The notes beneath the pieces are model-generated. The model made no database searches. It saw nothing but the letters and a program-made list of their open reading frames with translations, and had not been told where the DNA came from. From Mesorhizobium sp. 131-2-1 (GTDB lineage Bacteria; Pseudomonadota; Alphaproteobacteria; Rhizobiales; Rhizobiaceae): a stretch of 64,000 bases of DNA. The stretch's first letter is position 1; the number at the start of each line of letters is the position of its first letter. The position numbers and the translations under genes were made by a program. The stretch spans positions 1-64,000 of the forward strand of contig NZ_AP023247.1 in NCBI RefSeq assembly GCF_016756535.1. Direction: 5' to 3'. Shown here piece by piece: positions 46,333-55,895 of this stretch.

Positions 46333-47606
46333 GCGGCGCGAGCCTCGCGGATCGAGCTTTCCAGAATATCCAGCGCCTCGTTCATGACGCCGTCCTGGAT
46401 GGTGATCGGTGACAGGAAGCGGATGACGTTGCCGTAGACGCCGCAGGTGAGCAGGATCAGGCCCTTGTCGAGCGCCTTCAGCCGCACCGCATTGGCGATG
46501 TCCGCCGAGGGCAGGTCCTTCTTGACGTCGTTGAATTCGACCGCGTTCATGAAGCCGGGGCCCCTGATGTCGACGATCTCCGGCACGTCCTCGCGGATCG
46601 ATTGAAGCCGCTGCTTCAGCCTGTTGCCCAGCGCATTGGCGCGGTCGCAGAGCTTTTCCTCCTCGATCACGTCGAGCACGGCGTGGGCCGCGGCGACGCC
46701 GATCGGGCTGCCGCCGTAAGTGCCGCCAAGTCCGCCGGGGCCGGGCGCGTCCATGATCTCGGCGCGGCCGGTGACCGCCGACAGCGGGAAGCCGCCGGCC
46801 AGGCTCTTGGCCATGGTGGTGAGGTCGGGCGCGACGTCATGATGCTCCATGGCGAACATCTTGCCGGTGCGGGCAAAGCCGGTCTGCACCTCGTCGGCGA
46901 TGAGCAAAATGCCATGCTGGTCGCAGACCTTGCGCAGCGCAGTCATGAAATCGCGCGGCGCCTCATAAAAGCCGCCCTCGCCCTGCACCGGCTCGACGAT
47001 GATGGCGGCAACGCGGGCAGGATCGACATCGGCCTTGAACAGCCTGTCGAGGGCTGCGAGCGAATCGGCGACAGAGACGCCATGCAGCGCCACCGGGAAC
47101 GGTGCGTGGAAGACATCGGCCGGCATCGCGCCGAAGCCGACCTTGTAGGGCACCACCTTGCCGGTCAGCGCCATGCCCATGAAGGTGCGGCCGTGGAAGC
47201 CGCCGGAAAAGGCGATGACCGCCGGGCGGCCGGTGGCGTTGCGGGCAATCTTGACGGCATTCTCCACCGCCTCGGCGCCGGTGGTGACGAAGATCGTCTT
47301 CTTGTCGAACTTGCCGGGCAGCAGGCCGTTCAGCCGCTCGGCCAGCCGCACATAACTCTCATAGGGCACGACCTGGTGGCAGGTGTGGGTGAAGCGGTCG
47401 AGCTGTGCCTTGACCGCCTCGATCACCTTGGGGTGGCGATGGCCGGTGTTGACGACGGCGATGCCGGACGCGAAGTCGATGTAGCGGCGGCCCTCGACAT
47501 CCCAGATCTCAGAATTCTCGGCGCGGTCGGCATAGATCTGCGTGGTCATGCCGACGCCACGCGAGATCGACTGGTTCTTGCGTTCGGAAATGGCTGAATT
47601 CTTCAT
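46329..47606 (-). CDS. gabT: 4-aminobutyrate--2-oxoglutarate transaminase-like (class III)
   Basis: This class III PLP aminotransferase has 425 aa. Its GAEAVENAVKIAR and SGGFHGRTFMGMALTG blocks bind PLP, LLIADEVQTGFARTG carries the cofactor aspartate, and the Schiff-base lysine is in TTMAKSLAGGFPLSAV. It is closest in pattern to GabT, which moves the amino group of GABA to 2-oxoglutarate. 5-aminovalerate would be an alternative substrate. The start at 47606 (MKNSAISERKNQS) is chosen over 47618. No succinate-semialdehyde dehydrogenase gene is adjacent. Confidence 0.87.
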   Translation of the reverse strand: MKNSAISERKNQSISRGVGMTTQIYADRAENSEIWDVEGRRYIDFASGIAVVNTGHRHPKVIEAVKAQLDRFTHTCHQVVPYESYVRLAERLNGLLPGKFDKKTIFVTTGAEAVENAVKIARNATGRPAVIAFSGGFHGRTFMGMALTGKVVPYKVGFGAMPADVFHAPFPVALHGVSVADSLAALDRLFKADVDPARVAAIIVEPVQGEGGFYEAPRDFMTALRKVCDQHGILLIADEVQTGFARTGKMFAMEHHDVAPDLTTMAKSLAGGFPLSAVTGRAEIMDAPGPGGLGGTYGGSPIGVAAAHAVLDVIEEEKLCDRANALGNRLKQRLQSIREDVPEIVDIRGPGFMNAVEFNDVKKDLPSADIANAVRLKALDKGLILLTCGVYGNVIRFLSPITIQDGVMNEALDILESSIREARAA

Positions 47607-47844
47607 CTCATCCCTCATCGGGCCTGCGCCCGTTCTCGTTTGATGCCGTTGAAGTCCGTTCTGGCCCTATTTCAGCTTTTCCTCAAGCCCACACCAGTGC
47701 TGGTCGATTGGGCCTGCCGTTGCCGCAATTTAAACCAGTCCGCCCATACGCGTACGAGAGAGGTTTCCTTTTTGCGGGGATCGACTATCCTCGCAATGCT
47801 GGCGGTATCCGCCGCAGGGAGCGGCCCGCACGGTTGAGGGAACC

Positions 47845-48984
47845 ATGAGCAGGAACGCGACATCGCCCGCCCCGCTGCTTCCGGTCAAGCCATTCATTCC
47901 GTTGTCTTTTCCGACTTCCGTAATCCTCGCCTGCGCTTTGGCGGCGCTGTCGCTCGCTGGCTGCCAGAAGCAGGAGGCGGCGGCCAAGAAACTGCCGATT
48001 ATTGTGCGCACCGAGACGGTGGCGATCGCCGACTACGCACCGCGGACCTCGCTCACCGGCGTGATCGCGGCGCGCACGCTGAACAATCTGTCGTTTCGGG
48101 TCGGCGGCCGTGTCGCCGAGCGGCTTGTCGACGTCGGCCAGCATGTCGACAAGGACGCGGTTCTTGCCCGCATCGATCCGCAGGAGCAGGAGTCCGACCT
48201 GCGCTCGGCGCAGGCCGACCTCGATGCCGCGCAGGCGCAGTTGACGCAGGCCGCCGCCGCCTTCGAGCGGCAAAAGACGCTGCTTGCCCAAGGCTACACC
48301 ACAAGGCGCGACTACGACACGGCCGACCAGACGCTGAAGGTGGCGCAAGGCAGCCTCGATGCCGCGCAAAGCGCGCTCGCAAATGCCAAGGAGAACCTCT
48401 CCTTCACCGAGCTCAGGGCCGGGGCCGCCGGCGTCATCACCGCCCGCCAGGTCGAGGCCGGGCAAGTGGTGCAGGCGGCGCAGACTGTCTTCACCGTCGC
48501 CGAGGACGGCGATCGCGACGCAGTGTTCAACGTGCAGGAAACGCTGGTGGCGCGGACGCCGGATGCGCCGACGGTGACGATCACACTGCTATCCGATCCA
48601 CAGGTCAGGGCGACCGGCAAGGTGCGCGAGATCTCGCCGGCGGTCGATCCGGCGTCGGGTTCGATCCGGGTCAAGGTCGCCATTCCCGACACGCCCGCCG
48701 CTATGCCGCTGGGCGCGGCCGTGATCGGCTCGGCCAGCGCCAAACCGGTCAAGGCGATCCTCTTGCCATGGCAGGCGCTGACCTCGATCGACGGCAAGCC
48801 GGCGGTCTGGGTCGTCGACCCATCGGCCAAGGCGGCGGCGACGACGCCGGTCGAGGTGCTGGCCTTCGATTCCGGCGTGGTCATCATCGGCAAGGGGCTG
48901 GAAGCGGGCCAGAGCGTCGTCACCAATGGCGGCCAGCTGCTCAGTCCCGGACAGGCGATCGAGATCGCGGGGGCAGGCCAATGA
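47845..48984 (+). CDS. RND efflux adaptor lipoprotein (membrane fusion protein) 1
   Basis: This 379-aa HlyD/AcrA-type adaptor bridges the inner-membrane pump and the outer-membrane channel. The lipobox LAGC places the acylated cysteine at 40, after an unusually long N-terminus. A barrel-sandwich domain (about 65-115 and 185-225, with VGGRVAERLVDVGQHVDKDAVLARIDP) surrounds an alpha-hairpin (about 100-180, Gln/Ala-rich). The beta-barrel and proximal domains follow. It overlaps the second adaptor gene by ATGA at 48981. No regulator gene lies beside it. Confidence 0.9.
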   Translation: MSRNATSPAPLLPVKPFIPLSFPTSVILACALAALSLAGCQKQEAAAKKLPIIVRTETVAIADYAPRTSLTGVIAARTLNNLSFRVGGRVAERLVDVGQHVDKDAVLARIDPQEQESDLRSAQADLDAAQAQLTQAAAAFERQKTLLAQGYTTRRDYDTADQTLKVAQGSLDAAQSALANAKENLSFTELRAGAAGVITARQVEAGQVVQAAQTVFTVAEDGDRDAVFNVQETLVARTPDAPTVTITLLSDPQVRATGKVREISPAVDPASGSIRVKVAIPDTPAAMPLGAAVIGSASAKPVKAILLPWQALTSIDGKPAVWVVDPSAKAAATTPVEVLAFDSGVVIIGKGLEAGQSVVTNGGQLLSPGQAIEIAGAGQ

Positions 48985-50066
48985 ACCGGCTGCCGCGCGC
49001 ACTGCTCTTGCCCGCACTGCTATCGCTTGCGCCGCTTGCCGGCTGCTCGCAATCGGAAGAGAAGCCGCCGGAGATCACCCGCCCGGTGCTGTCGATGGTG
49101 ATCGAGCCTCGCGCCATGCAGACCTTCGGCTTCGCCGGTTCGATCGAGCCGCAAGTCAGCGCCGACCTTGCCTTCCGCCTGCTCGGCCGCGTCGTCGCCC
49201 GCGACGTCAAGGTCGGCGACATCGTCAGCAAGGGAACGACGATCGCCGCACTCGACCCGACGGCGCTGGAACTTGCGGTGCAGGCGGCCAAGGCCGAGCT
49301 TTCCAATGCCGAGGCGCAGTTCGCCAACGCTGCCGCCAGCGAGGAGCGCCAGCGCCAGCTGCTGGCCGCCGCCAACACCTCCCAGGCCGTCTTCGATGCC
49401 GCCCAGCAGGCGCGGAAGGCGGCCGAGGCCGGCGTCGAGCGGGCCAAGGCATCGCTTGCCAAGTCGCAGGAGCAGCTCGGCTATGCGCGGCTGTTCTCCG
49501 ATTTCGACGGTGTCGTCACCGCAGTCGGCGCCGAGGTCGGCCAGACGGTGTCGCCGGGCCAGACGGTGGTCACCGTGGCGCGCTCGGACCTGCGCGAGGC
49601 GGTGGTCGACATCCCCGACCAGTTGACCGGCGACCTCGCCGCCGGCACGCCGTTCCAGGTCATCCTGCAGTCGCTGCCGACCATCCAGACCGAGGCCAAG
49701 CTGCGCGAGATCGCGCCGCAGGCCGAGGGCTCGACCCGCACCCGCCGGGTCCGCTTAACGCTCACCGATCCGCCGATAGCCTTCCGGCTCGGCTCGACGG
49801 TGACGGCGACGCGCATGACCAAGATCACGCCGACGATCGAACTGCCGCTGTCTGCGCTGCTTGAAAAGGACGGTGCCGACAGAGTTTGGATCGTCGATCC
49901 GCAAACATCGAGCGTTAGCTCGAAAGAGGTCAAGGTGTCCGCTAAGGGCGCCGACACCTTCACCGTCGCCGAAGGGCTGGAGGCCGGCATGCGCGTCGTC
50001 ACCGCCGGCGTCCACAGCCTCGCCGAGGGCCAGAAGGTAAAGATACCGGAAGGAGGAGCCATATGA
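48981..50066 (+). CDS. RND efflux adaptor lipoprotein (membrane fusion protein) 2
   Basis: This is a second, paralogous adaptor of 361 aa with a lipobox ending at Cys22 (LAPLAGC). It has the same domain order: barrel-sandwich (LLGRVVARDVKVGDIVSKGTTIAALDP), alpha-hairpin rich in Ala/Gln/Lys, and beta-barrel. Start and stop overlap both neighbours (ATGA at 48981 and at 50063), so the two adaptors and the pump are translationally coupled. Two adaptors per pump suggests a hetero-adaptor assembly, as in MdtA/B-like or TriAB-type systems. Confidence 0.9.
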   Translation: MNRLPRALLLPALLSLAPLAGCSQSEEKPPEITRPVLSMVIEPRAMQTFGFAGSIEPQVSADLAFRLLGRVVARDVKVGDIVSKGTTIAALDPTALELAVQAAKAELSNAEAQFANAAASEERQRQLLAAANTSQAVFDAAQQARKAAEAGVERAKASLAKSQEQLGYARLFSDFDGVVTAVGAEVGQTVSPGQTVVTVARSDLREAVVDIPDQLTGDLAAGTPFQVILQSLPTIQTEAKLREIAPQAEGSTRTRRVRLTLTDPPIAFRLGSTVTATRMTKITPTIELPLSALLEKDGADRVWIVDPQTSSVSSKEVKVSAKGADTFTVAEGLEAGMRVVTAGVHSLAEGQKVKIPEGGAI

Positions 50067-53000
50067 AGGGCTTCAACCTCTCGGACTGGGCGCTCAACCA
50101 TCGCTCGCTGGTGTGGTACTTCATGCTGGTCTTCGTCGTGGCCGGCGTGTTTTCCTATCTCAACCTCGGCCGCGAGGAAGACCCCGCCTTCACCATCAAG
50201 ACCATGCTGATCCAGGCCAATTGGCCCGGCGCCTCCGTCAACGAGACGGTGACGCAAGTGACGGATCGCATCGAGAAGAAGCTCGAGGAGCTCGACAGCC
50301 TCGACTACACCAAATCCGTCACCACCGCCGGCAAGACCGTCATCTTCGTCAACCTGAAAGACACCACCAAGGCGCGCGATGTCGTGCCGAACTGGATTCA
50401 GGTGCGCAACATGGTCAACGATATCTGGTCGCAGTTCCCGCAAGGGGTGCAGGGACCGTTCTTCAACGACCGCTTCGGCGACGTTTTCGGCAACATCTAT
50501 GCCTTCACCGCCGACGGGCTGACGCCGCGCCAGCTGCGCGACTATGTCGAGGATGTCCGCACCAAGATCCTGACCGTGCCGAACGCCGGCAAGGTCGATC
50601 TGGTCGGCGCCCAGGATGAGGCGATCTACCTCGAATTCTCGACCCGCCAGATCGCGGCGCTCGGCCTCAACCAGCAGGCGATCGTGGCTAGCCTGCAGGC
50701 GCAGAACGCCATCACGCCGTCCGGCGTCATCCAGTCTGGGCCGGAGCGCATCAGCGTGCGCGTCAGCGGCCAGTTCACCTCGGAAGAGAGCCTGCGCGCC
50801 ATCAACCTGCGCGTTGGCGACCGTTTCTTCCGGCTGAGCGACGTGGCGACGATCAGGCGCGGCTATGTCGATCCACCGACGTCGCTGTTCCGCTTCAACG
50901 GGCAGGACGCCATCGCGCTGGCCATCGGCATGAAGCCCAACGCCAATCTGCTGCAGTTCGGCGAAGCCTTGCACGAGGAGATGAACAAGGTGCTGGCCGA
51001 CCTGCCGGTCGGCGTCGGCGTGCATCTGGTCGCCGACCAGCCTGTCATCGTCGAGGAAGCGGTGTCGGGCTTCACCCGCGCTTTGTTCGAGGCGGTGGCC
51101 ATCGTGCTTGCCGTGTCCTTCATCAGCCTCGGCATGCGCGCCGGTTTCGTCGTGGCGCTGTCGATCCCGCTGGTGCTCGCCATCACCTTCACCGTCATGG
51201 CCTATCTCGGCATCTCGCTGCAGCGCATTTCGCTGGGCGCGCTGATCATCGCGCTCGGCCTTCTGGTCGACGACGCGATGATCGCGGTCGAGATGATGGT
51301 GGCGCGGCTGGAGGTCGGCGACAACCTCCGCAAGGCGGCGACCTATGTCTACACTTCGACCGCCTTCCCGATGCTGACCGGCACGCTGGTAACGGTCGCC
51401 GGCTTCATCCCGATCGGCCTCAACAACAGCGCCGCCGGCGAATACACCTTCACGCTGTTCGTCGTCATCGCCGTATCGCTCCTGGTGTCATGGATCGTCG
51501 CGGTGCTTTTCGCGCCGCTGCTCGGCGTCACCATCCTGCCAGCGACGATGAAGGCCAAGCATCACGACCAACCCGGGCGCTTCACGTCGCTGTTCCGCAG
51601 CGTGCTCGTCTTTTCGGTGCGCCGGCATTGGCTGACCATCATCGCGACGGTGCTTCTGTTTGCGGCCTCCATTGCCGGCTTCGGCCTCGTCCAACAGCAG
51701 TTCTTCCCGCCGTCCGACCGGCCGGAGCTGGTCGTCGACTGGAACCTGCCGCAGAATTCGTCGATCACCGAGACGCGCGACCAGATGGAGCGCTTCGAGC
51801 AGCGCGCGCTGGTCGGCAATCCCGACATCGACCATTTCAGCTCCTATATCGGCCAGGGCGCGGTGCGCTTCCTGCTTGCCTATGACGTGCAGCCGGGCAA
51901 TCCCTATTTCGGCCAGACGGTCATCGTCACCAAGAGCATAGAAGCGCGCAACCGGGTCAAGCCGGCGCTGGAAAAGCTGCTGCGCGAGGAGTTCATCGGC
52001 ACCGATGCCTTCGTCAAGCCGCTCGAGCTCGGGCCGCCGGTCGGACGCCCGGTGCAGTACCGCGTCGGCGGTCCAGACATCCAGACGGTGCGGGACATGG
52101 CGCAGGAGTTTGCCGGCATGATTTCGGCCAACCCGCAGCTGGCGGCGCCCACTTTCGACTGGAACGAGCCGCAGCGCGTGCTGAGGGTCGACGTGCTGCA
52201 GGACAAGGCGCGGCAGCTCGGCATCACCTCATCCGACATCGCCAGCGCGCTGAACAGCACGGTCGGCGGCACCACGATCACCCAGCTGCGCGACGCCACC
52301 TATCTGATCAATGTCGTGGCCCGATCGCGCGAGGCCGAGCGCGGCTCGATCGGCACGCTGCAGAACTTGCAATTGCCGACCGGCACCGGCGAGGCGATCC
52401 CGCTCGCGGCGGTGGCGAACTTCCGCTACGAGCTCGAACAGCCGACGGTGTGGCGCCGTGACCGGATACCCACCATCACCGTGCGCGCCGGTCTGGTCGG
52501 CGACGTACTGCCGGCCACTGTCGTCAACGAATTGAAGCCGTCGGTCGACGCCTTCATCGCCAAGCTGCCGCCGGGCTATTCGGTCGCAACCGCGGGCTCG
52601 GTCGAGGAAAGCGCCAAAAGCCAGGGGCCGATCGCGGCAGTCGTGCCGTTGATGCTGTTCATCATGGCGACCATCCTGATGGTGCAGCTGCAAAGCTTCC
52701 AGCGCCTGTTCCTGGTGGTGGCGGTAGCGCCGCTCGGCCTGATCGGCGTGGTGGCGGCGCTGGTGCCCAGCGGCGCGCCGCTCGGCTTCGTCGCCATCCT
52801 CGGCGTCTTGGCGCTGATCGGCATCCTGATCCGCAACTCGGTCATCCTGATCGTGCAGATCGAGGACCTCGTCGCCGAGGGCAAGGACCGGTGGGCGGCG
52901 GTCATCGAGGCGACCGAGCACCGCATGCGGCCGATCGCACTGACGGCGGCGGCCGCCAGCCTGGCGCTGATCCCGATCGCGCGTGAAGTGTTCTGGGGGC

Positions 53001-53158
53001 CGATGGCCTACGCCATGATGGGCGGCATCATCGCCGGCACCGCGATCACGCTGCTGTTCCTGCCGGCGCTTTACGTGGCGTGGTTCCGGATCAAGGAGCC
53101 GAAGCGGGGGCAGGACAGCGTGCAAACAGAAACGGTGTCGGAAGGCGGGGCGGCCTAA
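50063..53158 (+). CDS. RND-family efflux permease (AcrB-like)
   Basis: This 1031-aa resistance-nodulation-division transporter has the standard 12 helices and two large periplasmic loops. The N-terminus is of the HAE1-like group, with FNLSDWALNHRSLVWYFMLVFVVAGVFSY. Helix 4 carries the proton-relay aspartates in LLVDDAMIAVEMMV (about 408-420). The second repeat begins near 515 (RRHWLTIIATVLLFAAS). It pairs with the two upstream adaptors; no outer-membrane TolC-like gene is linked. Substrates are unknown. Confidence 0.93.
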   Translation: MKGFNLSDWALNHRSLVWYFMLVFVVAGVFSYLNLGREEDPAFTIKTMLIQANWPGASVNETVTQVTDRIEKKLEELDSLDYTKSVTTAGKTVIFVNLKDTTKARDVVPNWIQVRNMVNDIWSQFPQGVQGPFFNDRFGDVFGNIYAFTADGLTPRQLRDYVEDVRTKILTVPNAGKVDLVGAQDEAIYLEFSTRQIAALGLNQQAIVASLQAQNAITPSGVIQSGPERISVRVSGQFTSEESLRAINLRVGDRFFRLSDVATIRRGYVDPPTSLFRFNGQDAIALAIGMKPNANLLQFGEALHEEMNKVLADLPVGVGVHLVADQPVIVEEAVSGFTRALFEAVAIVLAVSFISLGMRAGFVVALSIPLVLAITFTVMAYLGISLQRISLGALIIALGLLVDDAMIAVEMMVARLEVGDNLRKAATYVYTSTAFPMLTGTLVTVAGFIPIGLNNSAAGEYTFTLFVVIAVSLLVSWIVAVLFAPLLGVTILPATMKAKHHDQPGRFTSLFRSVLVFSVRRHWLTIIATVLLFAASIAGFGLVQQQFFPPSDRPELVVDWNLPQNSSITETRDQMERFEQRALVGNPDIDHFSSYIGQGAVRFLLAYDVQPGNPYFGQTVIVTKSIEARNRVKPALEKLLREEFIGTDAFVKPLELGPPVGRPVQYRVGGPDIQTVRDMAQEFAGMISANPQLAAPTFDWNEPQRVLRVDVLQDKARQLGITSSDIASALNSTVGGTTITQLRDATYLINVVARSREAERGSIGTLQNLQLPTGTGEAIPLAAVANFRYELEQPTVWRRDRIPTITVRAGLVGDVLPATVVNELKPSVDAFIAKLPPGYSVATAGSVEESAKSQGPIAAVVPLMLFIMATILMVQLQSFQRLFLVVAVAPLGLIGVVAALVPSGAPLGFVAILGVLALIGILIRNSVILIVQIEDLVAEGKDRWAAVIEATEHRMRPIALTAAAASLALIPIAREVFWGPMAYAMMGGIIAGTAITLLFLPALYVAWFRIKEPKRGQDSVQTETVSEGGAA

Positions 53159-53188
53159 CCGGCAAAGTTCGATCGCCGAGTTCCCGCC

Positions 53189-53344
53189 CACCCCTCTCTG
53201 GCCTGCCGGCCATCTCCCCCGCAAGGGGGGAGATCAGATGTCTCCATCGCTTTCGCCAATCACCAAAGGTGCAGGAGGAGAGCGGCCGACGAAGCTGCCA
53301 GTCTCCCCCTTGCGGGGGAGATGTCCGGCAGGACAAAGGGGGTG
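53189..53344. repeat. Long inverted intergenic repeat after the RND operon
   Basis: The outer arms begin with CACCCCTCTC and end with AAAGGGGGTG. Inside, CTGCCGGCCATCTCCCCC (53203-53220) faces GGGGGAGATGTCCGGCAG (53314-53331). Each arm carries its own CCCCCGCAAGGGGGG or CCCCCTTGCGGGGG mini-hairpin. It fills the space between the convergent RND permease and ABC transporter genes and is of a type seen repeatedly in Mesorhizobium genomes. Confidence 0.7.
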
Positions 53345-53366
53345 CGAAGGATCGCGACTTCCCGAA

Positions 53367-54122
53367 TTACGCCCTCACAAACCCCTCGCTGGCCCTGAGC
53401 AGGTTGCGCGTATAATCCTCGGCCACGCGATGCCCGATCAACTGGCTCGCCGTCAGCGTCTCGACCGCCTCGCCGTTCTGCATCACCATCAGCCGCTCGC
53501 ACATATGGGTGATGATGGCGAGGTCGTGGCTGACCATCAGGAAGGTCAGCTTGCGCCGCCGCCGCACTTCTTCCAGCAGGTTGAGCACCTCCGCCTGCAC
53601 CGAGGCATCGAGCGCCGAGGTCGGCTCGTCGAGCAGCAGGATCGAGGGTTCGAGGATAAGCGCGCGGGCGATGGCGACACGCTGGCGCTGGCCGCCGGAG
53701 AGCTGGTGCGCATAACGGAAGCGGAAGCCGTTGCCGAGGCCTACCTCGTCCAGCGCGCGCTCGATGCGCTTCTCGCCGTCGGCAAAGCCGTGGATGGCGA
53801 GCGGCTCCTGCAGTAGCCGGTCGACGGTCTGGCGCGGGTGCAGCGAGCCGTAGGGATCCTGGAAGACCATCTGCACCTCGCGGTAGAAGGCCTTGTCGCG
53901 GCTCTTGCCCAAGGTCTTGCCGTTGACGGTGATGGTGCCCGAAGCAACGGGCGCCAGGCCGGTGATTGCCTTGAGCAGCGTCGATTTGCCGGAGCCGCTT
54001 TCGCCGACCAGCCCGTAGGACTCGCCCTCCCTGACCTCGAGGCTGACGCCTTTCAGCGCGCGGAAGCGGTCGAAGATCACCTCCAGCCCTTCGATGGCAA
54101 TGGCCGCATTCATGCCGCCCAC
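53367..54122 (-). CDS. Peptide/nickel-class ABC transporter ATP-binding protein (DppF/OppF type)
   Basis: This is a 251-aa ATPase with Walker A GESGSGKST (about 36-44), signature LSGGQRQRVAIARAL (about 141-155) and Walker B SILLLDEPTSALD (about 160-172). It belongs to the second (F-type) ATPase of dipeptide importers. It is the last gene of the five-gene importer and overlaps the D-type ATPase by 13 bp. The usual C-terminal oligopeptide zinc domain is short here. Confidence 0.92.
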   Translation of the reverse strand: MGGMNAAIAIEGLEVIFDRFRALKGVSLEVREGESYGLVGESGSGKSTLLKAITGLAPVASGTITVNGKTLGKSRDKAFYREVQMVFQDPYGSLHPRQTVDRLLQEPLAIHGFADGEKRIERALDEVGLGNGFRFRYAHQLSGGQRQRVAIARALILEPSILLLDEPTSALDASVQAEVLNLLEEVRRRRKLTFLMVSHDLAIITHMCERLMVMQNGEAVETLTASQLIGHRVAEDYTRNLLRASEGFVRA

Positions 54123-54964
54123 TCCGGCTTGCGGTCGAGCACCGGCAGCGGGTGGCGTTCGAACCCTATCCTCGGCATGCAGTTGAGCAGGCCGCGCGTA
54201 TAGGGGTGCTGGGCGTCGCGCAATTCCGACGCCTTGAGCTGCTCGACCACCTTGCCGGCATACATGACGATCACCCGGTCGCAGAAGGAGGACACCAGGC
54301 GCAGATCGTGCGAGATGAAGATCAGCCCCATGCCGCGCTCGGCGACCAGCCTGTCGAGAATGTTCAGCACATCGAGCTGCACCGTGACGTCGAGCGCCGA
54401 GGTCGGCTCGTCGGCGATCATCAGCTCCGGGCCGGCGATCAGCATCATGGCAATCATGGCACGCTGGCCCATACCGCCCGAAACCTCGTGCGGATGCAGG
54501 TCGAAGACGCGGGCCGGGTCGCGGATCTGCACCGCTTCCAGCATCGCAAGGGCACGGTCGCGTGCCTCGGCCTTTGAGACCCTCTCATGCGTGCGCAGCG
54601 TCTCGACGATCTGGCGGCCGATGCTCATCACCGGATCGAGCGAATATTTCGGATCCTGCAGGATCATGGCGATGCGGTTTCCCCGCAACGCCCGGCGCTG
54701 GCGCGCCGGTATGGAGAGCAGGTCGATACCGTCGAAGGCGAGCTTGTTCGCCGAGACCTCGGCTTGCGGCGGGGTGACGCCCATGATGGCGCGGCCGGTC
54801 TGCGACTTGCCGGAGCCGCTCTCGCCGACAATGCCTAGCCGCTCGCGGCCGAGCGAGAAGGTGACGCCGCGCACCGCTTTGACCAGGCCGGTGCGGGTCG
54901 GAAAGGTGACGCGCAGATCGTCGACCTCAAGAAGCAGGCCCTTGTCGCTCTTATTGCCGCTCAT
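54110..54964 (-). CDS. Peptide/nickel-class ABC transporter ATP-binding protein (DppD/OppD type)
   Basis: This 284-aa ATPase has Walker A GESGSGKSQ (about 42-50), a signature around EVSGGMGQRAMIAMML, and Walker B ELMIADEPTSALD. The C-terminus carries the OppD-type extension with the HPYTRGLLNCMPRIG motif that often binds an iron-sulfur cluster in such ATPases; only one cysteine is present here. The start at 54964 (MSGNKSDKG) is chosen over the longer frame from 55072, which overlaps the permease. Confidence 0.92.
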   Translation of the reverse strand: MSGNKSDKGLLLEVDDLRVTFPTRTGLVKAVRGVTFSLGRERLGIVGESGSGKSQTGRAIMGVTPPQAEVSANKLAFDGIDLLSIPARQRRALRGNRIAMILQDPKYSLDPVMSIGRQIVETLRTHERVSKAEARDRALAMLEAVQIRDPARVFDLHPHEVSGGMGQRAMIAMMLIAGPELMIADEPTSALDVTVQLDVLNILDRLVAERGMGLIFISHDLRLVSSFCDRVIVMYAGKVVEQLKASELRDAQHPYTRGLLNCMPRIGFERHPLPVLDRKPEWAA

Positions 54965-54974
54965 TGGTCGCCGC

Positions 54975-55895
54975 TCACTGGTCGCCGCTCCTTGGATCGA
55001 GTGCGTCACGCAGGCCATCGCCGAGCAGGTTGAAGCCGAGGCTGACGATGAGGATGGCGAAGCCCGGCGCACCCGCCACCCACCACTGGTCGAGGATGAA
55101 GCGTCGGCCGGACGCGATCATGGTGCCCCATTCGGGCAGCGGCGGCTGCGCGCCGAGGCCGAGGAAGCCGAGGCCGGCGGCGGTGAGGATGATGCCTGCC
55201 ATGTCGAGCGTCACACGGATGATCAGCGAGGAGATGCAGAGCGGCATGATGTGGCGCAGCACGATGCGGAAGGGCGAGGCGCCCATCAGTTGCACCGCCT
55301 TGATGTAATCGGAATTGCGCACGGTAAGCGTTTCGGCACGGGCGATGCGGGCGTAAGGCGGCCAGGAGGTGATGGCTATCGCCAGCACCGCGTTCTCGAT
55401 GCCGGGGCCAAGTGCCGCGACGAACGCCAGCGCCAGCACCAGCTTCGGAAAGGCGAGGAAGATGTCGGTGATGCGCATCAGGACGGCATCGATCCAGCCG
55501 CCGGCATAGCCGGCGACGGTGCCGACCAGGAGACCGATCGGCGCAGCAATGACGGCAACGAGGATGACGACATAGAGCGTCCAGCGCGAGCCATAGACGA
55601 TGCGGGAATAGATGTCGCGGCCGAGATCGTCGGTGCCGAACCAGTGCGCCGCACTCGGCGCCAGCAGGCGCGCGTTCTTCAGGTCGCCGACGGTCGGCGA
55701 ATAGGGCGCCAGCACATCGGCAAGGGCCGCGACCGCCAACAGCCCGATGATGATCAGCAGGCCGAGAAACGCCAGCCGGTTAGCGGAGAAGCGCCGCCAC
55801 GCGACATAGCCACGGCCTAGCCTCGCCTGCATGCGCGAGGCCGGCCGATCGCTGAGCAGCCAGTCGCGCCGGCTCTGGATGGTCTCGGCGCTCAT
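54975..55895 (-). CDS. Peptide-class ABC transporter permease (DppC type)
   Basis: This 306-aa inner-membrane permease has an N-terminal cytosolic tail and about six helices (first at about 40-62, LAFLGLLIIIGLLAVAALADV). It has the DppC marker HWFGTDDLGRDIYSRIVYGSRWTL (about 83-106). The EAA-type coupling loop reads YIKAVQLMGASPFRIVLRHIMP. Its start overlaps the stop of the DppB-type gene (ATGA at 55895). It pairs with the upstream permease as the two-permease core. Confidence 0.93.
   Translation of the reverse strand: MSAETIQSRRDWLLSDRPASRMQARLGRGYVAWRRFSANRLAFLGLLIIIGLLAVAALADVLAPYSPTVGDLKNARLLAPSAAHWFGTDDLGRDIYSRIVYGSRWTLYVVILVAVIAAPIGLLVGTVAGYAGGWIDAVLMRITDIFLAFPKLVLALAFVAALGPGIENAVLAIAITSWPPYARIARAETLTVRNSDYIKAVQLMGASPFRIVLRHIMPLCISSLIIRVTLDMAGIILTAAGLGFLGLGAQPPLPEWGTMIASGRRFILDQWWVAGAPGFAILIVSLGFNLLGDGLRDALDPRSGDQ

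Noticed and set aside
47607..47844. TACGCGTA palindrome near 47745 as a repressor site for the RND pump
   Set aside because: Short, with a poor extended match. No regulator is linked.
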